From Photobacterium profundum SS9 (GTDB taxonomy: Bacteria > Pseudomonadota > Gammaproteobacteria > Enterobacterales > Vibrionaceae), in assembly GCF_000196255.1 (NCBI RefSeq), contig NC_006371.1, positions 1,682,054 through 1,746,053 of the forward strand: a stretch of DNA of 64,000 bases, written 5' to 3'. The position numbers were made by a program, and so were the translations under genes. Below, piece after piece: positions 46,094 to 55,044 of this stretch. The notes beneath the pieces are model-generated. The model did not search any database. It was not told where the DNA came from and was given only the letters and a program-made list of their open reading frames with translations. Position 1 is the first letter of the stretch. The number at the start of each line of letters is the position of its first letter.

Positions 46094-46816
46094 ATGGGAA
46101 GAAAATTCGAAGTACGCAAATTGTCGATGGCAAAAACGGCTGGCGCAAAGATCAAGGTTTACTCAAAATACGGTAAAGAGATCTACGTCTGTGCTAAGAA
46201 CGGTAGTCTAGACCCAGACAGCAACCTTTCACTCAAGCGCTTGATCGAAAAAGCAAAAAAAGATCAGGTGCCAAGTCATGTCATCGAGAAAGCGATCGAT
46301 AAGGCCAAAGGTGGTGCCGGTGAAGAATTTGCTACTGCGCGCTACGAATGGTTTGGACCACGGTACTGCATGGTTATCGTTGACTGTCTAACAGACAACA
46401 ACAACCGTACTTTCATGGATGTTCGCCAAGCGTTTGTTAAGAACCATGCGAAAATCGGTGGACCAGGTACTGTTGGTCACATGTTCGAACACCAAGCTGT
46501 ATTCCAGTTCGCTGGTGACGACGAAGATATGGTTCTTGAAAACCTAATGATGGAAGATGTTGATGTAAGTGACATCGAATGCGAAGACGGCATTATTACC
46601 GTTTATGCTCCTCATACAGAATTCTTCAAAGTGAAAAATGCACTTGCAGCAACAATGCCAGATGTAGCTTTCGACGTTGAAGAAATTTCTTTTGTTCCTC
46701 AAACAATGACTGAAATCAGCGGTGACGACGTAGCTGCATTCGAAAAATTCTTAGACGTGTTAAATGACTGTGATGACGTACAGAACATTTACCACAATGC
46801 GGAAATTGCTGAATAA
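46094..46816 (+). CDS. YebC/PmpR-family protein (YeeN-like)
   Basis: The 240-residue chain matches the YebC family throughout, with [31 protein letters not shown] and [18 protein letters not shown], and an acidic C-terminal domain. The modified N-terminus ([19 protein letters not shown], with [17 protein letters not shown]) points to the YeeN-like paralogue rather than canonical YebC. Members have been described as DNA-binding regulators and as translation factors for stalled ribosomes. A strong terminator follows. Confidence 0.9.
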   Translation: MGRKFEVRKLSMAKTAGAKIKVYSKYGKEIYVCAKNGSLDPDSNLSLKRLIEKAKKDQVPSHVIEKAIDKAKGGAGEEFATARYEWFGPRYCMVIVDCLTDNNNRTFMDVRQAFVKNHAKIGGPGTVGHMFEHQAVFQFAGDDEDMVLENLMMEDVDVSDIECEDGIITVYAPHTEFFKVKNALAATMPDVAFDVEEISFVPQTMTEISGDDVAAFEKFLDVLNDCDDVQNIYHNAEIAE

Positions 46817-46837
46817 TCCATTTTATTCATTGCATTT

Positions 46838-46873
46838 AAAAGCCCTGAATCATTGCTGATTCAGGGCTTTTTG
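46838..46873. terminator. Bidirectional terminator after the YebC-family gene
   Basis: AAAGCCCTGAATCA-TTGC-TGATTCAGGGCTTT is a perfect stem followed by T residues, between convergent genes. Confidence 0.85.
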
Positions 46874-46905
46874 TTTTCTGGGCCCAATACTTTTTTTGCT
46901 CGTCG

Positions 46906-47607
46906 TTATTCATTAATCATAATCGAGACTGGTTGCTTTAATAGCTGAGCAGGAATAACTGATAACCATCCGTTACAGCGGGCATAATCAATCAGCGATG
47001 CACGATTAGTGACACCAAATATGGCAAATCGGATAATTAGATTCGCTATTTGCTTTTCTACCGCCTTGGGTGTGCGGTGGATCATCAACGCAATTTGCTT
47101 TGTCTGGCGACCACGTAACAACCAAAACAGGACAATTTCCTGAGAAGGCGTTAGTTGCATCCCCCCCAGCCGTACAGAACTAAATGATTTATGGGATTTG
47201 TCGAACGTCATGATTTCAGCAAAAGCTTCGACACAAATCAGTTCTTTAAGATTAACTGCATTAAATTGCACTCCCCAAGTTTCACCGTTAATGACAACTG
47301 GTCGCTTATTGAATGAAAATGCATCGTAACCATGCGCATAGTTATGAATGTCTATGGTGCTAACTGTCTTGTTACTTATCATTACGTGCCTATCTTGCTG
47401 GGCAAAGATGGATGCAAATTGGGCTGTGTCACATGGTAGGTCACAATCAAATAGCCCCTCTATCTCCTTCGGAGCATTCACCAACTGTCGGTAGGCTTCA
47501 TTCGCAAAAACAAATTGCCCACCTTTAGATTTAAGGCCTGCTGGATTCGGGGTTGTGTCTAGCATGTGAATTAGGACGGATAAGTATGTAGTTTGATCTA
47601 AATTCAC
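46906..47607 (-). CDS. LuxR-type HTH regulator with a PAS-like N-terminus
   Basis: The C-terminal 65 residues are a LuxR/GerE helix-turn-helix: LTPSQEIVLFWLLRGRQTKQ, then IALMIHRTPKAVEKQIANL. The N-terminal 130 residues (FVFANEAYRQLVNAPKEIEG, then VVINGETWGVQFNAVNL) resemble a PAS-type sensor. It lacks a receiver domain. It is downstream of ptsG on the same strand, but a terminator-like hairpin separates them. The target is unknown. Confidence 0.72.
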   Translation of the reverse strand: MNLDQTTYLSVLIHMLDTTPNPAGLKSKGGQFVFANEAYRQLVNAPKEIEGLFDCDLPCDTAQFASIFAQQDRHVMISNKTVSTIDIHNYAHGYDAFSFNKRPVVINGETWGVQFNAVNLKELICVEAFAEIMTFDKSHKSFSSVRLGGMQLTPSQEIVLFWLLRGRQTKQIALMIHRTPKAVEKQIANLIIRFAIFGVTNRASLIDYARCNGWLSVIPAQLLKQPVSIMINE

Positions 47608-47671
47608 ACCGCTAGTTTAACAAATAGTCATGCTAAAAAAGTAGTAGAAACTACCCTTTTAGTCGTTATTT

Positions 47672-47701
47672 AAATAAAGCCAACTCCACTATAGAGTTGG
47701 C
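47672..47701 (-). terminator. Terminator after ptsG
   Basis: On the minus strand GCCAACTC pairs with GAGTTGGC and is followed by TTTATTT. Confidence 0.7.
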
Positions 47702-47730
47702 ATACTTATCTGCATAGGGGGGAGATAAGG

Positions 47731-49173
47731 TTAAATCGTTGCTAACACACCATTAATTTCTGTTTTAATATTATCGGATTGAGTACCAAAAATAGCTTGT
47801 AGGTTATCGCCAATCACCAATACATCATGAGCACCTAGCTGTTTAAGCTTTACAATGTCTACCTCATTGATATCTTTTACTGTCACTCTTAATCGTGTAA
47901 TACACGCATCCACTGATTTAATGTTTGGCTTGCCACCAAGTGCCATCACAATATCCGTTGCTATTTCATCTGGCGCTCCTGCCATTTCAACCTTAACAGG
48001 GTCACTCTCACGCCCCGGCGTTTTAAGATCTAATTTCACAATTAAGAAGCGGAATAAACCATAGTACAGAGCCGCCCAAATTGGGCCGATAATGACGAAC
48101 ATCCATGCGTTATTCGACATTGGGTAATATAGGAAGAATTGAATAGCCCCGTGCGCAAAGTCTGTACTGTGTTTAATATCCAGAAAAGCAGTAATCGCAA
48201 AGGCAATCCCGGTTAAAAACACATGAATCACATACAGCACTGGAGCAACAAATAAGAAAGTAAATTCAATCGGTTCTGTGATGCCAGTTAGCCAAGAGGT
48301 TAATGCAGCTGAAGCCATTAAACCACCTACCACTTTTTTACGAGAAGGCGTAGCACAATGGTAAATCGCTAATGCAGCCGCAGGCAATGCCCACATTGAA
48401 TACATAAAGCCACCAGAGAGATAACCTGCTGTTTTGTCTCCTGCAAAGAATCGGCTTAACTCGCCGGTGATTACTTTTCCTGTTTCAGGATCAGTATAAC
48501 TACCCACTTCGAAAAAGAATGGCGCATTCCAAATATGATGAAGCCCAACAGGAAGTAACGAACGCTCACCCGCACCATAAATAGACCATGCAAGTACAGG
48601 ATTTTGGTAAGCGGCCCAATGAGAGAAGGCATCCAATAATTGCCCTACAGGTGGCCATGCAAACGCCAAGAAAGCCCCAACCACAATAGCAACAAGTCCT
48701 GTGATGATTGGCACAAATCGTTTACCTGCAAAGAACCCTAAATATTCTGGCAAACGTATATTGTAAAATCGGTTAAACATCAGAGCGGCAACCGCACCCA
48801 TAATGATCCCTCCAAATACACCCGTTTGCAGTGTATTCACCCCCATGATTGTCGCATCAGTTTCAAAGCCGCGTAGCCCTGTTACAACCCCTAATGATGC
48901 GTTCATGATAATTAAGCCTACAACCCCAGCCAGTGCCGCCGCACCATCATTTCCTTTTGATAGCCCTAGTGCAACACCAACAGCAAACATTAACTGCATA
49001 TTGCTAAAAACACCATCACCCGCAGCAAGCATCACCTTACTTAAGGCTTCAGGTATGAAAGCAAACCCTGCATTACCCAAACCGAGCATCAACCCAGCAA
49101 CAGGTAACACTGCGACAGGCAGCATTAATGAGCGGCCTATATTTTGTAATTGTCCAAATGCTTTACCAAACAT
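47731..49173 (-). CDS. ptsG: Glucose-type PTS permease, IICB component (PtsG-like)
   Basis: The 480-residue chain aligns in memory with E. coli PtsG from the start: SLMLPVAVLPVAGLMLGLG, LPEYLGFFAGKRFVPIITGL, the substrate region SLLPVGLHHIWNAPFFFEVG, LTGITEPIEFTFLFVAP and the linker LDLKTPGRE. The IIB domain carries the phosphorylated cysteine in SVDACITRLRVTVKD. It imports and phosphorylates glucose or a related sugar using EIIA from elsewhere. A strong AGGAGG site precedes it. It is divergent from a two-component system plus binding protein that probably controls it. Confidence 0.88.
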   Translation of the reverse strand: MFGKAFGQLQNIGRSLMLPVAVLPVAGLMLGLGNAGFAFIPEALSKVMLAAGDGVFSNMQLMFAVGVALGLSKGNDGAAALAGVVGLIIMNASLGVVTGLRGFETDATIMGVNTLQTGVFGGIIMGAVAALMFNRFYNIRLPEYLGFFAGKRFVPIITGLVAIVVGAFLAFAWPPVGQLLDAFSHWAAYQNPVLAWSIYGAGERSLLPVGLHHIWNAPFFFEVGSYTDPETGKVITGELSRFFAGDKTAGYLSGGFMYSMWALPAAALAIYHCATPSRKKVVGGLMASAALTSWLTGITEPIEFTFLFVAPVLYVIHVFLTGIAFAITAFLDIKHSTDFAHGAIQFFLYYPMSNNAWMFVIIGPIWAALYYGLFRFLIVKLDLKTPGRESDPVKVEMAGAPDEIATDIVMALGGKPNIKSVDACITRLRVTVKDINEVDIVKLKQLGAHDVLVIGDNLQAIFGTQSDNIKTEINGVLATI

Positions 49174-49290
49174 ATTCCCTCCTAATTGGAGAATGGTTTT
49201 TGATTATTGACTCTGATTTGCACCAAAGTCGCTTCTCGTTTCGCTAAAAATTAAATCCCATTTAGATTATTCTTTATTGCAAAGCCCAAG

Positions 49291-49346
49291 GTTACAAATG
49301 GCAATGACTTTGTAAGAGTTCACTTACAAAAAAACACCTTTGTAAG
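49291..49346. promoter_or_regulatory. Repeated TTTGTAAG sites between ptsG and the response regulator
   Basis: TTTGTAAG occurs at 49309 and 49339, its complement CTTACAAA at 49323 and a variant GTTACAAA at 49291. The pair at 49309-49330 is a perfect 8-bp inverted repeat with a 6-bp spacer. The cluster lies in the divergent promoter region and is a good candidate for response-regulator binding. Confidence 0.6.
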
Positions 49347-49448
49347 CAACAAATTACGAATGGTTGAATTGTGCCTCTATAAAGAAAAGTGCATCATAAC
49401 TAGCAGCTATAAAGGATAAATTAGCTAGGATAAATAGGAAGGATGACT

Positions 49449-50156
49449 ATGGAACAAAAACAGATTTTAGTGGTGGATGATAACTTTGAATTACGAGATG
49501 CATTAACTGAATATCTAGGGCGTGCAGGGTTTAGCGTTATCGGCGCAGAAAACGGTGTAGCAATGTGGAAATTGCTTGAATCTAATACCCCTGATCTTAT
49601 TATTTTAGACATTATGATGCCGGGTGATGATGGCTTTACCTTATGCCAAAAATTGCGCCGTACCTCTGATACCCCCATCATCATGCTTACTGCCGTCACA
49701 GAAGAAACAGACAGAGTCGCAGGGTTAGAAATGGGGGCAGATGATTACATAACAAAATCCTTTAGCCCTAGGGAGTTGCTTGCTCGTATAAAAACCATTT
49801 TAAGACGCAGCCACTCATCCCATTCCACTCAATTAGCGAGAAAAGTCACACTAGGGGAATGGCAACTAGATACAGTTACCCGTCAGTTGACACACCTTCC
49901 ATCTAAAACAACGAAACAACTATCTGGCTCAGATTTATCTTTACTGGCTTTATTCATTACCAAAGCCGAATCCATTTTAAGCCGTGATGATATCGCCCGT
50001 GAGATTTGGGGAAGAGAGGCCGATCCATTTGAAAGAGGGATCGACGTTCAAATAAGCCGTTTACGCCACCATCTTGAAGACAAAGATCGCACCTTGATCC
50101 TTACCGTAAGAAATCAAGGATATATGCTAACCACAGGCGTTCAATATGAACGTTAA
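49449..50156 (+). CDS. OmpR-family response regulator
   Basis: The 235-residue protein has an N-terminal receiver with the acidic pair VVDDN, phospho-acceptor Asp in LIILDIMMPGDDG, the Thr in IIMLTA and the Lys in DYITKSFSPRELL. The C-terminus is a winged helix with EIWGREADPFERGIDVQISR and LRHHLEDKDR. The ATG at 49449 has GAAGG at the right distance; an in-frame ATG at 49443 is too close. It overlaps the kinase gene by 11 bp. The pair resembles the GltR/GtrS glucose-response systems of pseudomonads, as far as I can judge. Confidence 0.88.
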   Translation: MEQKQILVVDDNFELRDALTEYLGRAGFSVIGAENGVAMWKLLESNTPDLIILDIMMPGDDGFTLCQKLRRTSDTPIIMLTAVTEETDRVAGLEMGADDYITKSFSPRELLARIKTILRRSHSSHSTQLARKVTLGEWQLDTVTRQLTHLPSKTTKQLSGSDLSLLALFITKAESILSRDDIAREIWGREADPFERGIDVQISRLRHHLEDKDRTLILTVRNQGYMLTTGVQYER

Positions 50157-51582
50157 ACTGTGGCCGACCTCATTAGCAGCTCGCACCAGTCTATTTTTAT
50201 TAATGGTGATCATGCTTGCTCAGCTACTTTCAGGCTTTATCTGGTATCAACATTCGAGTGAGAAAGACAAGCAAGGGCTTATTACCAGTGTCAATAGCCT
50301 TGCCATGAGTGCCTCTTCGACGATTGCTTTCTTTCAAACTCTACCTTCAGAATATCGACATTTGATACTCAATCAACTACGAAGTATGGGAGGCACCCGT
50401 TTTTTTGTTTCACTCAATAGTCATAAGATCACACTTAACACCTTACCTAATAGTGAACGTAAAAATTTGGTCATCAATGAAGTCACGAGCGTACTTGAAA
50501 AAGAGCTCGGCACATTGCCAAATATGGATGTCGACTTTACCTTAAGAAAAGATCTCAAAGTCTTTAACAAAGAACTCTCTATTGATGAGTTGCCTTTGTT
50601 GTGGGCACATTACTCCCTCTCGCTAGGCGATTTAAATCCACCTATTTTAGTTATGCAAATTGAAGTTGCTCAAGATGAGTGGTTTTACCTTGCAGCGGTG
50701 CTGCCTGCACCCTATGTCAATTTAGAAACCAGTTATTTTGATTTACGTGAATGGGTAACATTGTTTTTTTCCGCTCTGTTTCTATTAGCTTGTACCAGCC
50801 TGATTGTAAGAAAAGAAATTCGTCCTATTCGCAATTTAGCTAAAGCCGCAACACTAATGACAAGCCGTTTAAAAGTGCCTGAAGTGAAAGAAGAAGGCAG
50901 TGCTGAGTTACGCGCAGCCATTCACGCGTTTAATAAAATGAATCGTCGAATTAAAAGCCACATTAATGACAGAGAAATGCTGTTTGGTGCAATTTCTCAC
51001 GATCTGAAAACCCCGATTGCTTGTTTAAAACTTCGAGCTGAAATGCTTGATGACGATAACGAACGCGAGCGCTTTACTAGAATAATTAGCGATTTAGACC
51101 TTATGGTAAAAGGGGCATTACAATGCATCAAAGAAACGGATATTCATGAAGAAATAGAACCGATTGATATCATTGCATTACTTGAGCACACCAAAACGGC
51201 CTTCGGCGGCCCAAGTGATCGCATCACCCTTATTAATACTCAAAGCCAACCGTATATCGGTAAACCTTTAGCAATAAAACGTTGCATTCAAAATCTAATA
51301 GATAACGGCATTAAATATGGAAACAAAGTGGATATTGAATTATTTGATAACCCAGAATGCTTACAACTTGCCATTACTGATCACGGCGAAGGTGTTGATA
51401 AAGAAATCTTAGATAAATTATTTGAACCGTATTTCAGAATGAATCCAAACAATAAAATACAAGGTAATGGGCTTGGCCTAACCATCTCACAAAGTATCGC
51501 TAAAGCACACGGCGGTAAATTAGAGCTTTCAATAACCGATACTGGTGGGCTGTGTGCGTTGCTCATTTTTCCTAGAGATTAA
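50146..51582 (+). CDS. Sensor histidine kinase
   Basis: The 478-residue membrane kinase has its first helix at about 13-33 (SLFLLMVIMLAQLLSGFIWY), a periplasmic sensor of about 170 residues, and a second helix (LFFSALFLLACTSLIV). A HAMP linker is followed by the phospho-accepting histidine in AISHDLKTPIACLK. The ATPase domain carries NLIDNGIKYG, DHGEGVD and GNGLGLTISQSI. It is translationally coupled to the response regulator and followed four bases later by a sugar-binding-protein gene, suggesting that the loaded binding protein is the kinase's signal. Confidence 0.9.
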   Translation: MNVKLWPTSLAARTSLFLLMVIMLAQLLSGFIWYQHSSEKDKQGLITSVNSLAMSASSTIAFFQTLPSEYRHLILNQLRSMGGTRFFVSLNSHKITLNTLPNSERKNLVINEVTSVLEKELGTLPNMDVDFTLRKDLKVFNKELSIDELPLLWAHYSLSLGDLNPPILVMQIEVAQDEWFYLAAVLPAPYVNLETSYFDLREWVTLFFSALFLLACTSLIVRKEIRPIRNLAKAATLMTSRLKVPEVKEEGSAELRAAIHAFNKMNRRIKSHINDREMLFGAISHDLKTPIACLKLRAEMLDDDNERERFTRIISDLDLMVKGALQCIKETDIHEEIEPIDIIALLEHTKTAFGGPSDRITLINTQSQPYIGKPLAIKRCIQNLIDNGIKYGNKVDIELFDNPECLQLAITDHGEGVDKEILDKLFEPYFRMNPNNKIQGNGLGLTISQSIAKAHGGKLELSITDTGGLCALLIFPRD

Positions 51583-51585
51583 GTT

Positions 51586-52827
51586 ATGCATTGGATTATA
51601 AAAACAGCGCTGCTCACAACATTATTACATTTCACTCCAGTAAGGGCCGAGATTGAACTACTGCATTGGTGGACATCGAAAGGTGAAATAAAGGCGCTTA
51701 ACACAATTAAAAAACAACTAAATGATCATGATTATCAGATGGTCAGCACCTCAGTTATAGGCGGTGGTGGTGACACCGCAACAACCGTATTGCAAGCCAG
51801 AGCTCTCGCCGGAAACACCCCAAACATTGCACAAATTGAAGGACCAAGTATTAAAGCTTGGGATGCAATAGGGATTTTACATGATTTGAATAACACCGCA
51901 AAAAAACACCAATGGAATGAGACACTTAATCCTTTGGCTAAAGAAATCAATCAAACTGAAAATGGTTACGTGGCCCTCCCTCTTACTTTACATAGGATGA
52001 ATTGGCTTTGGGTAAATCATGACCTATTAACACAGCTTGCATTAGATGTACCTGTTACGTGGCCTGAATTATTTATTGCGATGGATAAAGCAAAGCGCCA
52101 CCACATAGAACCATTAGCAATAGGAAAACAACCGTGGCAAATAGCTCAACTTTTTGAAAGCCTTGTTATTGCCTATGGCGGTGTCGATTTTTACCAACAA
52201 GCCATGGTGAACTTAGATAAAACGGCCATCTCATCACAGGAAATGCAGGAGATATTCAAACAATTCCGCCGTCTTAGTCTATTGGTAGGAGAGCAATTAG
52301 CGGATCATAAATGGGAAACTGCAACTCAATATTTAGCACAAGATAAATCCTTATTTCAAATCGGAGGAGATTGGGTTTTGGGTGAATTAATCGCTCTGAA
52401 TATTGATGTCCCAAAAAAAATTGGGTGCTATGTTGCACCGCAAACTCAAGGCGTTTTTCTTTATAATATGGACAGTTTCATTTTTATGTCTCGCCCTGAT
52501 TTCACCGTTCAACAAGCTAATGACCTCGCCAACGTATTGGCCAATAAAACATTTCAAAGTCAATTTAATAAAGTAAAAGGGGCTATCCCTGTACGCAATG
52601 ATATTGATTTATCGGGCTTTAATGTATGCCAACAACAAGCTAGTCAAGATTTAGAGTTTGCGCTAATTCATAAATTAGCAGTTCCAAGCATGACAGATTC
52701 CATGGCGGTCAACCCCATAAAACAGCAAGCAATTAATAACGAACTGTTTCAATTTTTTAAAAATGATTCCATTGACAGTAAGGCAGTAATTCGACGCATT
52801 ATTGCAATTGCGTCTTCAGATAATTAA
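51586..52827 (+). CDS. Periplasmic sugar-binding protein (ABC type), no transporter genes
   Basis: The 413-residue protein has a signal peptide (LLTTLLHFTPVRA, cleavage about residue 21). The mature part starts EIELLHWWTSKGEIKALNTI, as in glucose-type ABC binding proteins of the MalE-like group, with later VALPLTLHRMNWLWVNHDLL and FQIGGDWVLGELIAL. No permease or ATPase genes accompany it; it is the third gene of a regulator/kinase operon. I infer a sensory role: it binds a sugar and presents it to the kinase. Part of its 3' end is duplicated at 56.6-56.8 kb. Confidence 0.85.
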   Translation: MHWIIKTALLTTLLHFTPVRAEIELLHWWTSKGEIKALNTIKKQLNDHDYQMVSTSVIGGGGDTATTVLQARALAGNTPNIAQIEGPSIKAWDAIGILHDLNNTAKKHQWNETLNPLAKEINQTENGYVALPLTLHRMNWLWVNHDLLTQLALDVPVTWPELFIAMDKAKRHHIEPLAIGKQPWQIAQLFESLVIAYGGVDFYQQAMVNLDKTAISSQEMQEIFKQFRRLSLLVGEQLADHKWETATQYLAQDKSLFQIGGDWVLGELIALNIDVPKKIGCYVAPQTQGVFLYNMDSFIFMSRPDFTVQQANDLANVLANKTFQSQFNKVKGAIPVRNDIDLSGFNVCQQQASQDLEFALIHKLAVPSMTDSMAVNPIKQQAINNELFQFFKNDSIDSKAVIRRIIAIASSDN

Positions 52828-52900
52828 TTGGATATTTTAATGATGAGTGATTTTTTCGGTACCTTCAATACACAAAATAACCCACCAAGAAGTATTGGGG

Positions 52901-52979
52901 TATTTAACGGCTGTGGGATATTTAACGGCTGTGTCGCAAACTGGAGTGCTGCTGAAAGTCATCACTCAGCTGCGACACA
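52901..52979. repeat. Tandem 18-bp repeat and long hairpin, unknown
   Basis: TATTTAACGGCTGTG occurs twice in tandem with an 18-bp period (52901 and 52919). It runs into TGTGTCGCA (52930-52938), which pairs with TGCGACACA (52971-52979), with further pairing inside. The region lies between the binding-protein gene and the convergent protease gene. It may be a terminator or a small mobile remnant. Confidence 0.5.
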
Positions 52980-53042
52980 ATCCTAACGATAACTTTCAGA
53001 TATCAAGCCTACACCTTCAAGTTAATGGTGAGCATTAAACCC

Positions 53043-53061
53043 AACATGAGTTCATCATGTT
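53043..53061. terminator. Hairpin at the end of the protease gene
   Basis: AACATGA-GTTCA-TCATGTT lies just outside the S8 peptidase stop codon. It lacks a clear T run. Confidence 0.4.
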
Positions 53062-53067
53062 TAAGGG

Positions 53068-54636
53068 TTATTTACTTTCCTGCCAAGGCCCCCATTGATC
53101 CTTTCCAGGTTCTTCATTCGTATTCCACCATTTTGCTAAGAATCGAAGATTGTTATATGAGACTTCATCACCTTTTAAATATACTTTACTTGCATTCCAT
53201 TGCTCTAATATAGGTTTCGGTAGCTCTCCTATTTGAAGCAACTTAATTGCGGCGTCAGCATCAGCCAACCCAGAGCCACAACCTATACATTGGTTTGGAT
53301 TCGGAAATTGGCGTGAAGACTGCTTAATAATTTTTTCTACTTTCTCTGGGGTGATCATAGGATCCGCTTGGTATAATAGAGCGGCAAGCCCAGCGACATG
53401 AGGAGCTGCCATGCTTGTTCCTTGATAATACCCATACCCCTCAGTTGTCGGCTGTTTTTGACCATTGTTAATGGTAGACAGAATCGCCGCTGTTTTCCCA
53501 ACTTGAGTGTATTCACCTCCGGGAGCTGCTATATCAACCACATCACCGAAATTTGAATAATAAGAACGACTACCGACATTATTAACCGCTGCGACGGTAA
53601 TAACATTAGCGCAACTGGCAGGAGTGTAATTATAGGCATTACGATTACTATTTCCTGCCGCGACTACAATCGTAGAACCATTTGATCGGGCAAGGTCAAT
53701 TGCATTTTGAGTCGTACGAGAACAGCTACCTTGACCACCTAAAGACATATTAATCACCTGTGCAGGATTACGATTAACATTCGCCCCAGGTACATCGCCA
53801 CCAGATGCCCAGATGATTCCATCAGCGATATCAGAAGTATATCCACCACAGCGCCCTAGCACTCTAACTGGGACAACTTTTGCGTCATATGCGACCCCAG
53901 CAATCCCTTTACTATTATTGGCAACAGCAGCAATTGTTCCAGCAACATGGGTACCATGCCACGATGAATTGCGTGCTGGTGAATTCTGTTTACACTGGTT
54001 TTTTAGTACCCAATCACCAGGATCAGACGCATCATTATCACGACCATCGCCATCATTTCCCATCATTGGATCTGTAATAAAATCCCAACCTGGTAGCATA
54101 TTTGATTCTAGATCAGAATGAAGCGCGTAACCCGTATCAACCACCGCTACTGTCGTACTTTTACCACTGTATTTTGGCCAAACTGCCGCAACATTTATTC
54201 CTGCATAATGTTTACCAACTCCCCATAGTTCATAAATACGAGTGTCATTTGGCATTTCTAATGGGTGTAGAATCAAATCTGGTTCAGCATACTCTACCTG
54301 AGGATCGCCTTCTAAACTGTTTAGAATCAAGTCCAACTCTTCACTATTTTTCCACTCATCAAGTTCGTAAACTTCTTCTCCGGTTGAAAGAGTACGAATA
54401 TATTTGCTCTTACTTCCTGTCGCTGAACTTAATACTGCTGCAGTATCTAGTTGCCTAAATTCTTGCATGTCAATATTTAACACATCACGTTTAACGGGTT
54501 TATATTTGATAATAACTCGGTTGGTTTCGATGAAATTATTATTTTCATTTTCATCAACTTGATTTGCCAAAGCACAGTTAAAGCTCAATGCTGTAACTAT
54601 CCCTAAACACATGAATGAACGTTGAATATGCTTCAT
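53068..54636 (-). CDS. Secreted S8 (subtilisin-like) serine protease with a chitin-binding tail
   Basis: The 522-residue precursor has a signal peptide ending near NCALA, then a propeptide (about 30-140). The subtilase domain shows the catalytic triad: Asp in VAVVDTGYA, His in HGTHVAGTIAA, Ser in GTSMAAPHVAGLAALL, plus the oxyanion Asn in VVAAGNSNRNAY. The last 45 residues (WNASKVYLKGDEVSYNNLRF through DQWGPWQ) fit a CBM5/12 chitin-binding module. It is probably exported and targeted to chitin particles, a common marine lifestyle. A stand-alone gene with its own promoter. Confidence 0.93.
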   Translation of the reverse strand: MKHIQRSFMCLGIVTALSFNCALANQVDENENNNFIETNRVIIKYKPVKRDVLNIDMQEFRQLDTAAVLSSATGSKSKYIRTLSTGEEVYELDEWKNSEELDLILNSLEGDPQVEYAEPDLILHPLEMPNDTRIYELWGVGKHYAGINVAAVWPKYSGKSTTVAVVDTGYALHSDLESNMLPGWDFITDPMMGNDGDGRDNDASDPGDWVLKNQCKQNSPARNSSWHGTHVAGTIAAVANNSKGIAGVAYDAKVVPVRVLGRCGGYTSDIADGIIWASGGDVPGANVNRNPAQVINMSLGGQGSCSRTTQNAIDLARSNGSTIVVAAGNSNRNAYNYTPASCANVITVAAVNNVGSRSYYSNFGDVVDIAAPGGEYTQVGKTAAILSTINNGQKQPTTEGYGYYQGTSMAAPHVAGLAALLYQADPMITPEKVEKIIKQSSRQFPNPNQCIGCGSGLADADAAIKLLQIGELPKPILEQWNASKVYLKGDEVSYNNLRFLAKWWNTNEEPGKDQWGPWQESK

Positions 54637-55044
54637 TTATTATTCCTTCTTTATTATTGACGCTTATGGGTTACGGCACTTAATAACATGAAGTATGACG
54701 AGCAAACTCATTTCACTGAGATGCCAATAAGAATCTTGTATCATATAAAATTCTTATGTACACAACCTTCTTTCATTCGTGCGATCAATAGTTCTTTGGA
54801 AGGAAATAAAGAATACTTATTGCATTATACCCAAGCTCCCTCAATATGCAGGATTCAGAGTGATCTCAGCGTGTTTAATTCAAGGAAAATGTGTGTAGGA
54901 ATGGCATTTCCTTTCAAACACATTTGACACAGAAGTAGATACGCTGAATCACTCCCGAAGGGCGAGTTTTGTTGGGCTCTATGCGGTGTTACTTATTTTC
55001 AACGTAGAACGACTAGGTTTATAAATAAGTGCCTTGCTTAGAGC

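Noticed and set aside
52847..53038. 63-residue ORF after the binding-protein gene
   Set aside because: It is made largely of the 18-bp tandem repeat and hairpin and has no ribosome site.
54688..54927. 79-residue ORF upstream of the second IS copy
   Set aside because: Most of it overlaps the MITE end and its internal hairpin; there is no protein-like pattern.
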